Notes: generated by a model not told the origin, from the sequence alone. A stretch of 59,240 bases of DNA from Chloroflexota bacterium (GCA_016210495.1 JACQUC010000264.1:1-59240), one strand, 5' to 3'. Counted from the first letter of the stretch, positions 1 through 8,023 are shown. Numbers and translations are program-made.

Positions 1-150
1 ATACCGATGTGCTCATCTGGGGCGTGGGCGTCTCGCCCGCGAGGGGGCGCCCTCTAGCGTACCCGCCGCCGCATACCGATGTGCTCATCTGGGGCGTGGG
101 CGTCTCGCCCGCGAGGGGGCGCCCTCTAGCGTACCCGCCGCCGCATACCG
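1..150. repeat. 72-bp tandem repeat with REP-like core
   Basis: The window opens inside a tandem repeat of 72-base period: the sequence at 1 recurs at 73 and starts a third time at 145 before diverging. Each complete unit carries a REP-like half palindrome (core GGCGTCTCGCC, at 26-40 and 98-112) together with bases that encode the last residues of the UbiD-like gene ending at 126. Gene tail and REP were therefore duplicated together. The array may extend left of the window. Confidence 0.9.
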
Positions 151-1727
151 ATGTGCTTTTCGCCCGTCTTATAGTACTCGCCCCTTAGTGCCAGCTCCGC
201 CTCCTCGGCAAACTCCGGCTGCCAGTAGCCCAGTTCGTACCCGTACCAGGGCTTCTTGAGATTGAGCTTGGGCAGCCCCTCGGCCTCCCACAGCTCCAGG
301 GCTCGCTCCATATACTCCTGCTTTGGCAGCGATACCGGCGGGTATGCCCACTTGCGCGTGGCATCGATCAGGATCGCCGACGTGCCGTTGGGCGGCGGAA
401 ACATCAGATCGTCGTGGAAAAGCGTGCCAGGTGGTGCCGACGAGTGATCGAGCATTGACCCTTTGCCCATAGTGATGCGTGTGTCGCGGTGAGGCTGCAT
501 GCGGAAGCTCAGCGCCCAGTTTACCGAATCGGGATCACGCGGGTCGATGTCCTCGTCCACCGCGATCAGGATCTTCCCAATCGTCGGGTCCAGCGCCACC
601 GCCGCGTTGAGCGCCTGCCAGGGCTGGGCGGGATTCGTCTTCTTCATCTGGATGACCATGTACTGCCAGCTCCCGCTGGACTCGTGGAACCCTATGTCCA
701 GCACGGACGGAATGTTGCAGTCGTACTTCAGGAACTTGTAGATCACGGACTCGTAGCCGATCTGTCGGATCTTGCTGGACTCGCTGGGCGGCATCTGGCT
801 GATAATGGCGTGGTAGATGGCATCCCGGCGGTGTGTGACGCAGGTGATGTTCATAAACGGATCCATCACGCGGTCGCCCATGTAGCCGCAGTACTCGCCG
901 AAGGGTGCCTCGGGCTCCAGGAACTCGGTGTCGATCTCGCCCTCGATGACGATCTCGGCCTGAGCCGGCACCTCGATGTCGACGGTCTTGCACCTGACCA
1001 CCTCCATCGGCTCGCCCATCAAGGCTCCCGCCACCGCCAGTTCGTCCATCCCGTACGGCAGCTTGGCGCAGGCGGTGTAGGCGATGCTGGGTGGACCGCC
1101 CATCACCAGGGCAGCCTGCAATGGTTCTCCCCGCTGGCGGGCTTTGTCCCAGTGCATGTACAGGTGCTGCGTGGAGCCGGCGGCAACGGCGATGCGGCGC
1201 TTCCCCTTTAGCTGCGAGCGATAGTTGCCCACGTTGCGAATGCCGGTATCGAGGTCTCGGGTGTGCCAGTGCGTGGCCGTCGTGTAGGGGGCGTTGTCGA
1301 AGCCGGGGGTAGAAATGGGAACGGGAATCTTCTCGATGCCGTTGCCGTCCTGGTCCAGCCCGTCGCCCTGGATCACAACTTCCTGGCATGGACCGCTCGC
1401 CACGGTCTTCGTCGGAAACGGGTTGCGCAGCGCCGCCGTCCATTTCTCGGTGAGCTCCTCGATCTTGCAGCCCAGCCCGATGGAATAGATCTCGCGGGAG
1501 CCGGCCACGATGCACACGGCAACCGGCATATCGTACCTCCGTCCCTTCACGTCGACCACGTTCTCGAATAGAAAGGCCTTGCGCTCCTCTTCAGGCAGCC
1601 CACGGAACTGAAGGCGCACAAAGGGCATCAGCTCCGTGTCCTTGTTGATCTGCCTCTTGATGCGCACCAGCTTGCCTCGCTCTTCAAGCATCTTGAGATG
1701 CTCTCTAAGGTCTGTTAGATAAGCCAA
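126..1727 (-). CDS. UbiD family prenylated-FMN decarboxylase
   Basis: About 533 residues, within the usual UbiD length of 450-550. UbiD enzymes use prenylated FMN to decarboxylate or carboxylate aromatic and unsaturated acids in the cytoplasm. The family is recognised over its whole length: an N-terminal domain (LREHLKMLEERGKLVRI), the central YTTATHWHTRDLDTGIRN-type segment, a GEYCGYMG segment near residue 278 that carries a glutamate of the catalytic E-R-E set, and the C-terminal MLDHSSAPPG and ILIDATRKW segments. I start it at a TTG (1727) behind AAGGAAGGGGG, because the reading frame further upstream to 1796 lies in a repeat. The last codons lie in the tandem repeat at 1-150. No ubiX is visible. 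The DUF1989 gene lies upstream on the same strand, separated by a palindromic repeat. Substrate unknown. Confidence 0.9.
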   Translation of the reverse strand: MAYLTDLREHLKMLEERGKLVRIKRQINKDTELMPFVRLQFRGLPEEERKAFLFENVVDVKGRRYDMPVAVCIVAGSREIYSIGLGCKIEELTEKWTAALRNPFPTKTVASGPCQEVVIQGDGLDQDGNGIEKIPVPISTPGFDNAPYTTATHWHTRDLDTGIRNVGNYRSQLKGKRRIAVAAGSTQHLYMHWDKARQRGEPLQAALVMGGPPSIAYTACAKLPYGMDELAVAGALMGEPMEVVRCKTVDIEVPAQAEIVIEGEIDTEFLEPEAPFGEYCGYMGDRVMDPFMNITCVTHRRDAIYHAIISQMPPSESSKIRQIGYESVIYKFLKYDCNIPSVLDIGFHESSGSWQYMVIQMKKTNPAQPWQALNAAVALDPTIGKILIAVDEDIDPRDPDSVNWALSFRMQPHRDTRITMGKGSMLDHSSAPPGTLFHDDLMFPPPNGTSAILIDATRKWAYPPVSLPKQEYMERALELWEAEGLPKLNLKKPWYGYELGYWQPEFAEEAELALRGEYYKTGEKHIGMRRRVR

Positions 1728-1777
1728 CAGAATTACCCCCTTCCTTTGCTGACAGGGCTCACGCGGCGGGTTACCTT

Positions 1778-1920
1778 TGAACCGCAGACGGCGCAAAGGA
1801 GTCTGAACCGCAGATTTACGCAGATTCTGGGATTACGCAGATTACCGCATCACCGAAAATCAGCATCTGCGAAATCCTCTAATCTGCGTAATCTGCGGTT
1901 CAGACTGTTTGCGGTTGAAC
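1778..1920. repeat. Nested palindromic repeat (CCGCAGATTACGCAGATT type)
   Basis: A ~143-bp near-symmetric element. The outer arms read TTGAACCGCAGAC on the left and GTTTGCGGTTGAAC on the right. The inner arms, 1801-1826 and 1881-1905, are inverted copies that each contain two CGCAGATT units. It sits between the DUF1989 and UbiD genes, in the UbiD 5' flank, and looks like a non-autonomous mobile palindrome rather than a gene. Confidence 0.75.
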
Positions 1921-1965
1921 CGTACCCCTCGCGCGTCACCGTGTAACTCCTGTTACTGAGAAAAT

Positions 1966-2565
1966 CTATTCGCCCGCGAAAATCTGAGCCTGAAGCGGCT
2001 TGGGCTCGAAGGCGTTGCAGGCGTCCTCCTGCGGACAGGCCGAGATGGACACCAGTAGGTCCATCTCCGCGCGAAAGTCGACGTAGTCGCCCTTTACCGC
2101 GATGGGCTCTTTGACCTGGTAATGGCAGTTCCTATCCACGTCGACGACCATAAAGATGTTGAACGTGCCGAGAGGGACTTGGTATTCGGTCAAACCCCAC
2201 GGAGCCAGCGACTCGGTGATGTTATCCTGGCAGTTACGGTGACCCTCCTGGCCCTTGTAGGTCAGGCGCGTGCACCGGCCGTGTACCCAGTGAATCCTGG
2301 TCTTGTCGTCGACGATCGTAAACATCGTGTTGTAGAAGGGCGGCCCCGACAGCAGCCTATTCGCGTAGCGGAACGACTGCTCGTTGCCCTGGCAGGTAAT
2401 GTGCGAGCTGAAAGTCTCCTTGAAATTCCTCAGGTTGAGCATCGTCATGTCCCCCACCTGTGGCCCCTCGACCGCTATCACCCGCAACACCTGGCCGCGC
2501 ATCACCTCGAAAGCCCGCCCGTAACACTTCGGGACGATCAAGTCCTTGATCAAGTTCTTCGCCAT
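1966..2565 (-). CDS. DUF1989 (urea carboxylase-associated family) protein
   Basis: 199 residues. Family hallmarks visible are the central QDNITESLAPWGL segment and the C-terminal DYVDFRAEMDLLVSISACPQ followed by a Cys and a PLQAQIF-like end. DUF1989 proteins are found beside urea or amidine catabolism genes and as stand-alone proteins; their biochemical role is poorly defined. The start at 2565 follows AAGGGGG by about 7 bases; an upstream in-frame ATG at 2628 would overlap the promoter and is rejected. A well-formed promoter lies directly upstream (2600-2628). The UbiD-like gene follows on the same strand after 238 bases that include a palindromic repeat, so co-transcription is possible but not certain. 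Confidence 0.85.
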   Translation of the reverse strand: MAKNLIKDLIVPKCYGRAFEVMRGQVLRVIAVEGPQVGDMTMLNLRNFKETFSSHITCQGNEQSFRYANRLLSGPPFYNTMFTIVDDKTRIHWVHGRCTRLTYKGQEGHRNCQDNITESLAPWGLTEYQVPLGTFNIFMVVDVDRNCHYQVKEPIAVKGDYVDFRAEMDLLVSISACPQEDACNAFEPKPLQAQIFAGE

Positions 2566-2599
2566 GTGGAACCCCCTTCTTTGTCGACTGCTCTGCTGC

Positions 2600-2628
2600 A
2601 ATATAGTTCGCCAGGTTTTGGATGTCAA
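2600..2628 (-). promoter_or_regulatory. Sigma-70-type promoter of the DUF1989 gene
   Basis: On the minus strand, -35 TTGACA (2623-2628) and -10 TATATT (2600-2605) are separated by 17 bases. The -35 box lies in an inverted repeat (TGTCAATAG / CTATTGACA) shared with the -35 box of the rightward promoter at 2642. Confidence 0.8.
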
Positions 2629-2641
2629 TAGTCAAAAGCTA

Positions 2642-2670
2642 TTGACATGGGCTGCCTCCGATGGTAGTAT
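2642..2670 (+). promoter_or_regulatory. Divergent rightward promoter
   Basis: TTGACA (2642-2647), 17-base spacer, TAGTAT (2665-2670). It is back to back with the leftward DUF1989 promoter. The first rightward gene is the 80-residue gene at 2885, about 200 bases downstream. Confidence 0.65.
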
Positions 2671-2678
2671 GGCGAGTA

Positions 2679-2694
2679 TAGAACATATGTTCTA
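2679..2694. promoter_or_regulatory. Operator-like 16-bp perfect palindrome
   Basis: TAGAACATATGTTCTA is a perfect palindrome placed where transcription from the rightward promoter would start. Its core GAAC-N4-GTTC matches the pattern bound by LexA of Gram-positive bacteria and Chloroflexi, but no SOS gene is adjacent, so the actual regulator is unknown. Confidence 0.55.
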
Positions 2695-2754
2695 CCGCTC
2701 AAGGAGCTTGGGGATCTCTGGTGCATGATCGGGCAACATTTGCCGCTTCGTGTC

Positions 2755-2787
2755 GTAGGGGTCCGCCTAAGGCGGACGTGGTTGCCC
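2755..2787. repeat. GTAGGGG-hairpin dispersed repeat
   Basis: GTAGGGGTCCGCC, then AAGGCGGAC and GTGGTTGCCC. It is one of at least nine copies of a small hairpin repeat in the window (others near 4857, 4954, 8912, 9037, 9137, 11714, 11772, 22095 and 23826). The rest of the 2695-2884 gap shows nothing I can identify. Confidence 0.65.
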
Positions 2788-2884
2788 TGTCGTTGCCAGG
2801 CCAACGACGTCATTTCCGACGGCGTTCTCTGCGAGCGTACTAGTGGGGCTAACGCATGACAATTGGCAAGCGAGGATTTGAACA

Positions 2885-3127
2885 ATGAAGGTTGGATTGC
2901 TCTGGTACGACGCAGATACGAAGAAACCGGGTGAGGTCAAGGTAGACGAGGCGGCGGAGCGGTATCGAAATAAGTTTCGGGTGAGCCCGGACACGTGCCA
3001 CGTGCACCCCGGCTATCAGGTCAAGCACCGCTCGATCGCCGTCGTGCCGAACCCACGTATCCGCCCCCACTACTACTGGATCGGCGTGGAGGAAGAGGCG
3101 TCGGATTGCGTGCAACTGCCGGCGTGA
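2885..3127 (+). CDS. Conserved small protein of unknown function
   Basis: 80 residues, beginning MKVGLLWYDADTKKPGEVKV. The composition and the opening (GLLW-D, then AAERYRNKF and a Cys-His-Val-His-Pro segment) resemble a small protein family I have seen in Chloroflexota genomes, but I know no function for it. There is no signal peptide or membrane segment. The start follows a GAGGATTTG sequence, a weak ribosome site. It would be expressed from the rightward promoter at 2642. Confidence 0.65.
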   Translation: MKVGLLWYDADTKKPGEVKVDEAAERYRNKFRVSPDTCHVHPGYQVKHRSIAVVPNPRIRPHYYWIGVEEEASDCVQLPA

Positions 3128-3141
3128 TGCGAACAAACTGC

Positions 3142-3171
3142 TTGACACGCTTCTAATCCCTATGCTAGGAT
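3142..3171 (+). promoter_or_regulatory. Promoter of the TauA-like binding protein operon
   Basis: TTGACA (3142-3147), 18-base spacer, TAGGAT (3166-3171), just after the stop of the 80-residue gene. It leaves a leader of roughly 200 bases before the coding start at 3376; I recognise no riboswitch in that leader. Confidence 0.65.
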
Positions 3172-3375
3172 ACAGGCGAATCCTCGGGCATTTTGCATCC
3201 TCTACGAACGAGACGTGCTCGTCGACTAGACATAACTTTGCGGGCATGCGATCAGTGGCACTCGCGCGCGAGCCGTTGGGGGCAGACGGACTCCCGCGAA
3301 GAGGCGAAGGTACCATAACCCGAGCCAACAAACGCTAGCGCCAGGTCAGATGGAAGCAAGTAAAGCAAGGAGGAA

Positions 3376-4380
3376 ATGAAGCGAATGTTAAGGATCAGAT
3401 TTGCCTCAGTCGCGACCATAGCCCTCGTCGCGGGTATTAGCGTTTTGAGCGCATGTACTAGCGCACCAGCTCCGGCGGCGCCGAAAGCAAGCACGTCTCA
3501 GGCCCCGGAAACCCCAAACCTCATCATCTCGATACTGCCACTGGCCGAGAACGTGCCGGTGTACGCGGCCGAAAAACTCGGCTACTTCAAGGAAGAGGGT
3601 CTTACCGTCGAAACGAAAATCGTGGGCGGTGGCGCCGAGGCCATTCCCGTTCTTCAAGCAGGGAAGCTGCACATGGCTTATTCGAACATCGTCTCGACTG
3701 TGCTGGCTAAATCTCAGGGCATAGATCTGGTGATAACCTATCCGGGCGTCGAGGCCAGAACCAAAGGCCCTGACTTTGCCAGGCTCATGGTCGCCGCCAA
3801 CGGTCCCATCAAGACCGCCAAGGACCTCGAAGGCAAGAGGATCGCGGTAAACAACCTACAAAGTATCAACTGGCTCTTTGCCAGAGAGTCTCTGGAAAAG
3901 CAGGGGGCTGCGACCGACAAGTTACAGTGGCGCGAGATAGGTTTCGCCGAATCGAACGACGCGCTGATAAACAACATGGTCGACGCAATTATGCAGGGCG
4001 AGCCTTTTGCCACCGTGCTGCTCGAGGCCAAGAAGGGCTCCGTGCTATTGTACCCCTACATCGAGGCCCAGCAAGGAATCAACGTTTCTCAGTTCGTGGC
4101 CATCAAGAAATGGACGGACGAGAATCCCATCACCGTCAGGAAGTTCCAGCAGGCCATCGGTAAGGCCGTGAAATTGCTGAACTCCGATGAGAAGCAGGCT
4201 CGCGAGCTCAACGTCGCGTTCAGCAAGCTCCCCCCCGAGCTAAAGGACAAGGTCATACTACCCGTTTGGAGCACCGCTCCCAGCCAGAAGGCCATCCAGG
4301 AGTCGGCCGATCTGATGGTCAAGCACGGCATGCTCAAGCAGAAGTTCGATACCAGTCCGCTGTTGCTAAAGAGCTATTAG
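3376..4380 (+). CDS. TauA/SsuA/NMT1-like ABC transporter substrate-binding lipoprotein
   Basis: 334 residues. It has an N-terminal signal peptide ending in a lipobox (LSAC), a short Ala/Pro linker, then an NMT1/TauA-like periplasmic-binding fold (NVPVYAAEKLGYFKEEGL, AGKLHMAYSN, TAKDLEGKRIAVNN). Such proteins capture small organic ions (sulfonates, nitrate, thiamine precursors and others) outside the membrane and hand them to an ABC permease; the ligand here cannot be read. The AAGGAGG at 3367 is only 2 bases from this ATG, and an in-frame ATG at 3385 has 11-base spacing and may be the true start. No permease or ATPase is next to it; two tiny genes follow in the same direction. Confidence 0.85.
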   Translation: MKRMLRIRFASVATIALVAGISVLSACTSAPAPAAPKASTSQAPETPNLIISILPLAENVPVYAAEKLGYFKEEGLTVETKIVGGGAEAIPVLQAGKLHMAYSNIVSTVLAKSQGIDLVITYPGVEARTKGPDFARLMVAANGPIKTAKDLEGKRIAVNNLQSINWLFARESLEKQGAATDKLQWREIGFAESNDALINNMVDAIMQGEPFATVLLEAKKGSVLLYPYIEAQQGINVSQFVAIKKWTDENPITVRKFQQAIGKAVKLLNSDEKQARELNVAFSKLPPELKDKVILPVWSTAPSQKAIQESADLMVKHGMLKQKFDTSPLLLKSY

Positions 4381-4394
4381 GGGGTCGTATCATC

Positions 4395-4628
4395 GTGGCA
4401 CAGGAAACCGTCGACTTGCGCAAGGTCTACACCACCAACACCAGGGAGATTCTGCAAACCATCAAGAGCAAGCTGGCTACGACAGGCAGCCTGAGGGTCC
4501 TAACCCTGGACCCTCACGTGCCGCTGCTGGTAGAGAGAGAGCTATCGCCCGCCTACAGGGTGCAGGTCGAAGCGGTGCGTCCTGTGAAGACCGTGGACCA
4601 CTACGTGATTCTCATCCAGGGGGCTTGA
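4395..4628 (+). CDS. Small protein, unknown function (possible TusA-like fold)
   Basis: 77 residues from a GTG start, 14 bases after the binding-protein stop. The sequence is regular alpha/beta: VDLR near the start, then REILQTIKSKL, LRVLTLDPHV, and a final YVILIQGA strand. The VDLR-helix-strand order weakly recalls TusA-like sulfur-carrier folds, but the Cys-Pro motif is absent, so this is only a suggestion. It lies in an operon-like run with 3376 and 4633. Confidence 0.55.
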   Translation: MAQETVDLRKVYTTNTREILQTIKSKLATTGSLRVLTLDPHVPLLVERELSPAYRVQVEAVRPVKTVDHYVILIQGA

Positions 4629-4632
4629 GCAT

Positions 4633-4830
4633 ATGCGATGTTTTGTGTGCAAGAAAGAACAGGCGGAAGCCATGTTCTGGGGGATAGGCTGCTGCCTGCG
4701 GGACTACGAGACATTGCACGACGCGGAGCGAAAAGCCGTCCAGCAGGGCATTTCGCTGACCGAGTACATCAAGGCTCACGAGACCGAGTTCACGCCAGAA
4801 ACGATCGCCTTGACCCGGTTTCTCGACTAA
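4633..4830 (+). CDS. Small Cys-rich protein, unknown function
   Basis: 65 residues. It opens MRCFVCKKEQ and has a second cysteine pair (GCCLRDY) about 15 residues later, an arrangement suited to binding a metal; the remainder is helical. It starts 4 bases after the previous stop, behind GGGGGCTTGAG, so it is probably translated with the 77-residue gene. Its stop codon falls inside the left direct repeat of the element at 4828-4931, so that insertion set or replaced the 3' end. Confidence 0.55.
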   Translation: MRCFVCKKEQAEAMFWGIGCCLRDYETLHDAERKAVQQGISLTEYIKAHETEFTPETIALTRFLD

Positions 4831-4931
4831 ATAGTTTTTGGTGCGAAATGCAACAGCGTAGGGGCGAGGTTTCCTCGCCCTGGGGGGCAGGGGCGCGTCG
4901 TCGCAGCCATTTCGCACCGAGAACTAAATAG
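4828..4931. repeat. MITE-like element with 7-bp direct repeats
   Basis: Bounded by direct repeats TAAATAG (4828-4834 and 4925-4931), with inverted ends TTTTTGGTGCGAAATG and CATTTCGCACCGAGAA. The interior holds a GTAGGGGCGAGG/CCTCGCCC hairpin. Related copies are at 5719-5760 and, in tandem, 9010-9216, each with its own flanking direct repeat. A partial copy follows at 4925-4980 (TAGTTCGGTGC, then GTAGGGGCGGG...CCCGCCC). Confidence 0.8.
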
Positions 4932-5038
4932 TTCGGTGCAATATATGTCAATGTAGGGGCGGGTTTCAAACCCGCCCTGCCAGACCAGCCCGTAGCAACT
5001 GCTATGCCGCTTTGTTTAGAAGATTGTTCGTCCGGGAG

Positions 5039-5452
5039 ATGGCAAAGAGACGCAAGCCCTGGGTCCATACTCCGCCCAAACCGGCCAAGCCGACTGTTCC
5101 TGCCGCGCTCCGGAAGGACGTCGAAGCCAGGGCGCGCGAGCTCGTCGAGTCGGTGTTGAAGCCGCTCCACGTCAAGCCCCCGCCGGACGATGAGGGCTTC
5201 AACTACATCGTCGACATCGGCACGAAATGGTACCGCAGCTACTTCTACTTATTTGCCACCTACCGGAGCCCTGGGCCAACCGCGCTCTCGCCGTCATTTG
5301 AGGCGAAGTTCGCACGCATGGAGTACACCGGCGCCAACCGTTTCAATCTCGCATTCATGCGCCACACCGGGCAGTGGGTCGAATTGTACTCCGACCTCAC
5401 GGTGGACCAATGCTTGCAGGCGATCAAGGACCACCCTTCCTTCATCCCCTAG
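5039..5452 (+). CDS. Conserved hypothetical protein
   Basis: 137 residues. The N-terminus is basic and Pro/Lys-rich (MAKRRKPWVHTPPKPAKP), then a helix with ARELVESVLKP, then a compact aromatic domain (NYIVDIGTKWYRSYFYL, FARMEYTGANRFNLAFMRHT, GQWVEL). I have seen close relatives as stand-alone genes in Chloroflexota; no function is known to me. The start at 5039 follows CCGGGAG; the in-frame ATG at 5012 has no ribosome site. It has no clear operon partner, with repeat DNA on both sides. Confidence 0.7.
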   Translation: MAKRRKPWVHTPPKPAKPTVPAALRKDVEARARELVESVLKPLHVKPPPDDEGFNYIVDIGTKWYRSYFYLFATYRSPGPTALSPSFEAKFARMEYTGANRFNLAFMRHTGQWVELYSDLTVDQCLQAIKDHPSFIP

Positions 5453-5718
5453 CCTAGGACGGGACGTGATGAAAGAAAGGATGCCGGACGGGTAACCTTG
5501 TCCAGTTGCTCTTATAAGGCAAATGTGCCGCTGGGGCTACGGAGAGGCCAGCCACTTCGTTGGCGATAGTCGTTGAAACGGCCCAGGAGGCAAGGGGCGA
5601 TGAGTGACAAATATCGAGCAAGAAAAGGTGACACATTTAATATTATCATTCACAACTGGATAACTACAGCAAAAGAAAACGAGCAACGATTACTTCGCCT
5701 CAAGTGTATCGCACGCCC

Positions 5719-5760
5719 TAAGTAGTTTTCTGGTGCCATTTCGCACCAAGAACTAAGTAG
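5719..5760. repeat. Minimal copy of the MITE-like element
   Basis: TAAGTAG direct repeats at 5719-5725 and 5754-5760 enclose only the two inverted ends (TTTTCTGGTGC / TTTCGCACCAAGAAC) with the interior lost. The surrounding stretch 5453-6280 holds no convincing gene; 5620-6020 is distinctly AT-richer than the rest of the window. Confidence 0.7.
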
Positions 5761-6279
5761 CACCTCGGCGTACGTAAATGCTGCGCTTTCACCAGTTTTC
5801 TTCGCCTTAGAGTCAAATTGGATCTGAAGTCGGCAGTCTGTTGGTACTTGACAAATCCCAAACATGGCGCTAATAATAGGATCATGATCCCAAGATTAGT
5901 TAACAAGGGGGCTAGATCATTCAGAGACCAATATCAGACTGCCGTCCAATTAGTCAACCGAAACAACTACCTCCAATTCATCAACAGTGAGTAACCCGCC
6001 AGCCAATTAGCACGGCCTAAGTTAACCATCCTAGCAAAGTAATCTAATAGGGGCCTCGGCCGCGAGTCTCTTCCCTCGACGCGTAAGCGCTGTGCGCTCT
6101 TTGCCGTAGGCAGCGCTGTTCACTATGTCAGAGAATTCATTCCTACAAAGACGAAGAACCTCGGCACACCAACCTCGAGACCCCCTCGTCCGCCTCATGC
6201 GGGCTCAGGTCAGGGTCATTATTCCACGTGTCACCGGCTACTATCTGGCGTGAGCCACCAGTTTGCGAAAACTCGTGGT

Positions 6280-6717
6280 CAACCCGCTCAAAAATGTTGT
6301 TTTTCTCCACCCCAAAATGAATTGTATATAGTAGAGACACTTCTCTTGGCCCGGGGGCGCCCGACGACCAACTGGGAGGCAACCTGAACAATGCCACTGT
6401 TTTCTACCGAACGAACCCAATCATCTGCCACGCGGCCTGACGCGGTGGCTCCAGCCCCGCGACTCCCCGCACCCGACTCTGCCAAACGAACCCAATCACC
6501 TGCCAACCGGCCTGAGGCGGTGGCTTCAGCCCCGCGACTTCCGCCACTCATTTCTGCCGAACGAACCCAATTCTCGGACAACCAACTTGAGGTCCTTCTC
6601 CCAGGGACTTCAGCCCCGCAAGCAATTCTGCCAAACGAACCCAAACGCCGGCCAAAAGCGATAGCGCGATCGCTTCAGGCCGAAACCCATTCCTACACTT
6701 TGCCAAACAAACCCAAT
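6280..6717 (-). repeat. GGGTTYGTTYGG repeat element, copy 1
   Basis: Read on the minus strand, five GGGTTYGTTYGGCAGA-type units (plus-strand positions about 6406, 6481, 6556, 6629 and 6701) recur with a 72-75 base period, with partly similar sequence between them. They are followed by a ~65-base module at 6280-6345 containing CTCTACTATATACAATTCAT and AACAACATTT. The same units and the same module, in opposite orientation, occur at 23690-24405. No protein-coding signal is convincing here; the peptides encoded are simple repeats. Confidence 0.75.
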
Positions 6718-6780
6718 TCTCCGCGTCGCCGCAAGCCGGCGCCTCCACCGACCCCCGACCCCCAATCCCAAACTTTGCTA

Positions 6781-6809
6781 TTGACTTGCATAGTTCCTTG
6801 TGCTACGAT
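6781..6809 (+). promoter_or_regulatory. Promoter of the ornithine-cyclodeaminase-like gene
   Basis: TTGACT (6781-6786), 17-base spacer, TACGAT (6804-6809), immediately after the GGGTTYGTTYGG array and about 200 bases before the start codon at 7019. Confidence 0.65.
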
Positions 6810-7018
6810 TCCGGCAAGTCCTCGACTGCCGACCATCCTCCACGAGATTGATATGCTCGTCAAAGCCTGGAGAAGAGTGTTCATCGCGAAAACTAGGTTT
6901 GGCTGAGCGTCCTTCGGCGCAAGGGTGAGCCCGGCCTGAACATCATCAGGCAGTGCGCTTGTAGCCAGTGACGCTCGAAGTTTCGCTAAGCTATTCCAGC
7001 ACGAAAGGACGGGATACT

Positions 7019-8023
7019 ATGGCAACACGCGAGCCCGACGTCGAAGTTCTTTTCCTCACCAAGTCTCAGATCGAAGAGCTTATCTCCTTCCAGGAGGTCG
7101 TCGAAGCGGTCGAGCTGGCCTTCAGGGCCGTCGGCGAGAAGAACGTGATTATGCCCCAGAAGTTCCAGATGTTCACGGATCCCCCCAAGAACTACAACTT
7201 CCTGATCCCTATGCCCACTTACGTCAAGTCTATCGGTGTGGCCGGCCTCAAGTGGGCCAGCCTGTACTTCGACCAGCAGCCGGGCTTGCCCACTGTGTGG
7301 GCCGTCGTGATCCTCAACGATCCGGTGACCGGCCTTCCCTATGCCATTATGGACGGCACCTCGGTGACCAACATGCGCACAGGCGGCCACGCCGCCGTGG
7401 CCGCCAAGTACCTCTCGAAGTCCGACTCCACGAGCATCGCGGTCATCGGCTGTGGCGCCGAGGGCAGGACACATCTGCGGGCGATGAAGGCGGTGCGCCC
7501 CAGTCTGAAGCGGGCTCAGCTATTTGACATAAATGCAGGCGCGATGGCTGGCTACGCGGAGGAGATGGGCCAGAAGCTCGACCTCGAGTTCGTCCAAACG
7601 GGAAGCCCCCAGGAGGCGGTGAAAGGCGTGGACATCGTCGTCATGACCACGAGCGCGCAGAAACCTATCGTGATGCACGACTGGATCGAGCCCGGATGCT
7701 TCGTTGCGGGCTCCTACGCCTTCTACGATCTGGACCCCATGCTTAGCAAAACGGCCGACAAGTGGGTGCTGGGATGCCGTGAATCCGATTACACGCTGAT
7801 ACTCGCCAATCCAAAGAAACGGCTGGTGATGGAGCTCTCGAAAGAAGACGTGTACGCCGATATGGGCGAGATCGTCGTGGGCGACAAGCCGGGGCGAGAG
7901 AACGAGCAGGAGCGCATCGTCTACACGCACCTGGGCATGGGCGCTCTGGACATCGCCGTGGCCGCCCGCGCCTACGAGAAGGCTCGCGCCCAGGGAATAG
8001 GCCGCGTACTGAGACTAAACTGA
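7019..8023 (+). CDS. Ornithine cyclodeaminase / mu-crystallin family protein (paralogue 1)
   Basis: 334 residues, usual family length. The family comprises NAD(P)-dependent cyclodeaminases, imine reductases and amino-acid dehydrogenases. The Rossmann glycine motif GCGAEG is at residues 144-149 in AVIGCGAEGRTHLRAM, and the conserved Lys-Trp is near residue 78 (GLKWASLYF). The DGTSVTNMRTGGHAAVAAKY segment is characteristic. It starts at ATG 7019; an upstream in-frame ATG (6968) lacks a ribosome site. The amidohydrolase gene begins 15 bases after its stop, so the two form an operon, and a 334-residue paralogue follows at 9240. Substrate unknown; a cyclic imine or N-heterocycle intermediate would fit the neighbouring amidohydrolase (inference). 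Confidence 0.88.
   Translation: MATREPDVEVLFLTKSQIEELISFQEVVEAVELAFRAVGEKNVIMPQKFQMFTDPPKNYNFLIPMPTYVKSIGVAGLKWASLYFDQQPGLPTVWAVVILNDPVTGLPYAIMDGTSVTNMRTGGHAAVAAKYLSKSDSTSIAVIGCGAEGRTHLRAMKAVRPSLKRAQLFDINAGAMAGYAEEMGQKLDLEFVQTGSPQEAVKGVDIVVMTTSAQKPIVMHDWIEPGCFVAGSYAFYDLDPMLSKTADKWVLGCRESDYTLILANPKKRLVMELSKEDVYADMGEIVVGDKPGRENEQERIVYTHLGMGALDIAVAARAYEKARAQGIGRVLRLN

Noticed and set aside
2679..2694. Confirmed LexA (SOS) box
   Set aside because: The GAAC-N4-GTTC pattern fits, but neither neighbouring gene is a typical SOS gene, so I report only an operator-like palindrome.
3172..3375. Riboswitch in the leader of the TauA-like gene
   Set aside because: The leader is long enough, but I could not match it to the conserved cores of the common riboswitch classes by eye.
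5620..6020. Degenerate gene in the AT-richer stretch
   Set aside because: Short frames only, with no recognisable protein segment; the AT content alone does not support a call.
6406..6717. CRISPR-like array with ~74-base period
   Set aside because: The constant part is only ~17 bases and varies, the intervening segments resemble each other, and no cas genes are present. It is one copy of a dispersed repeat element.
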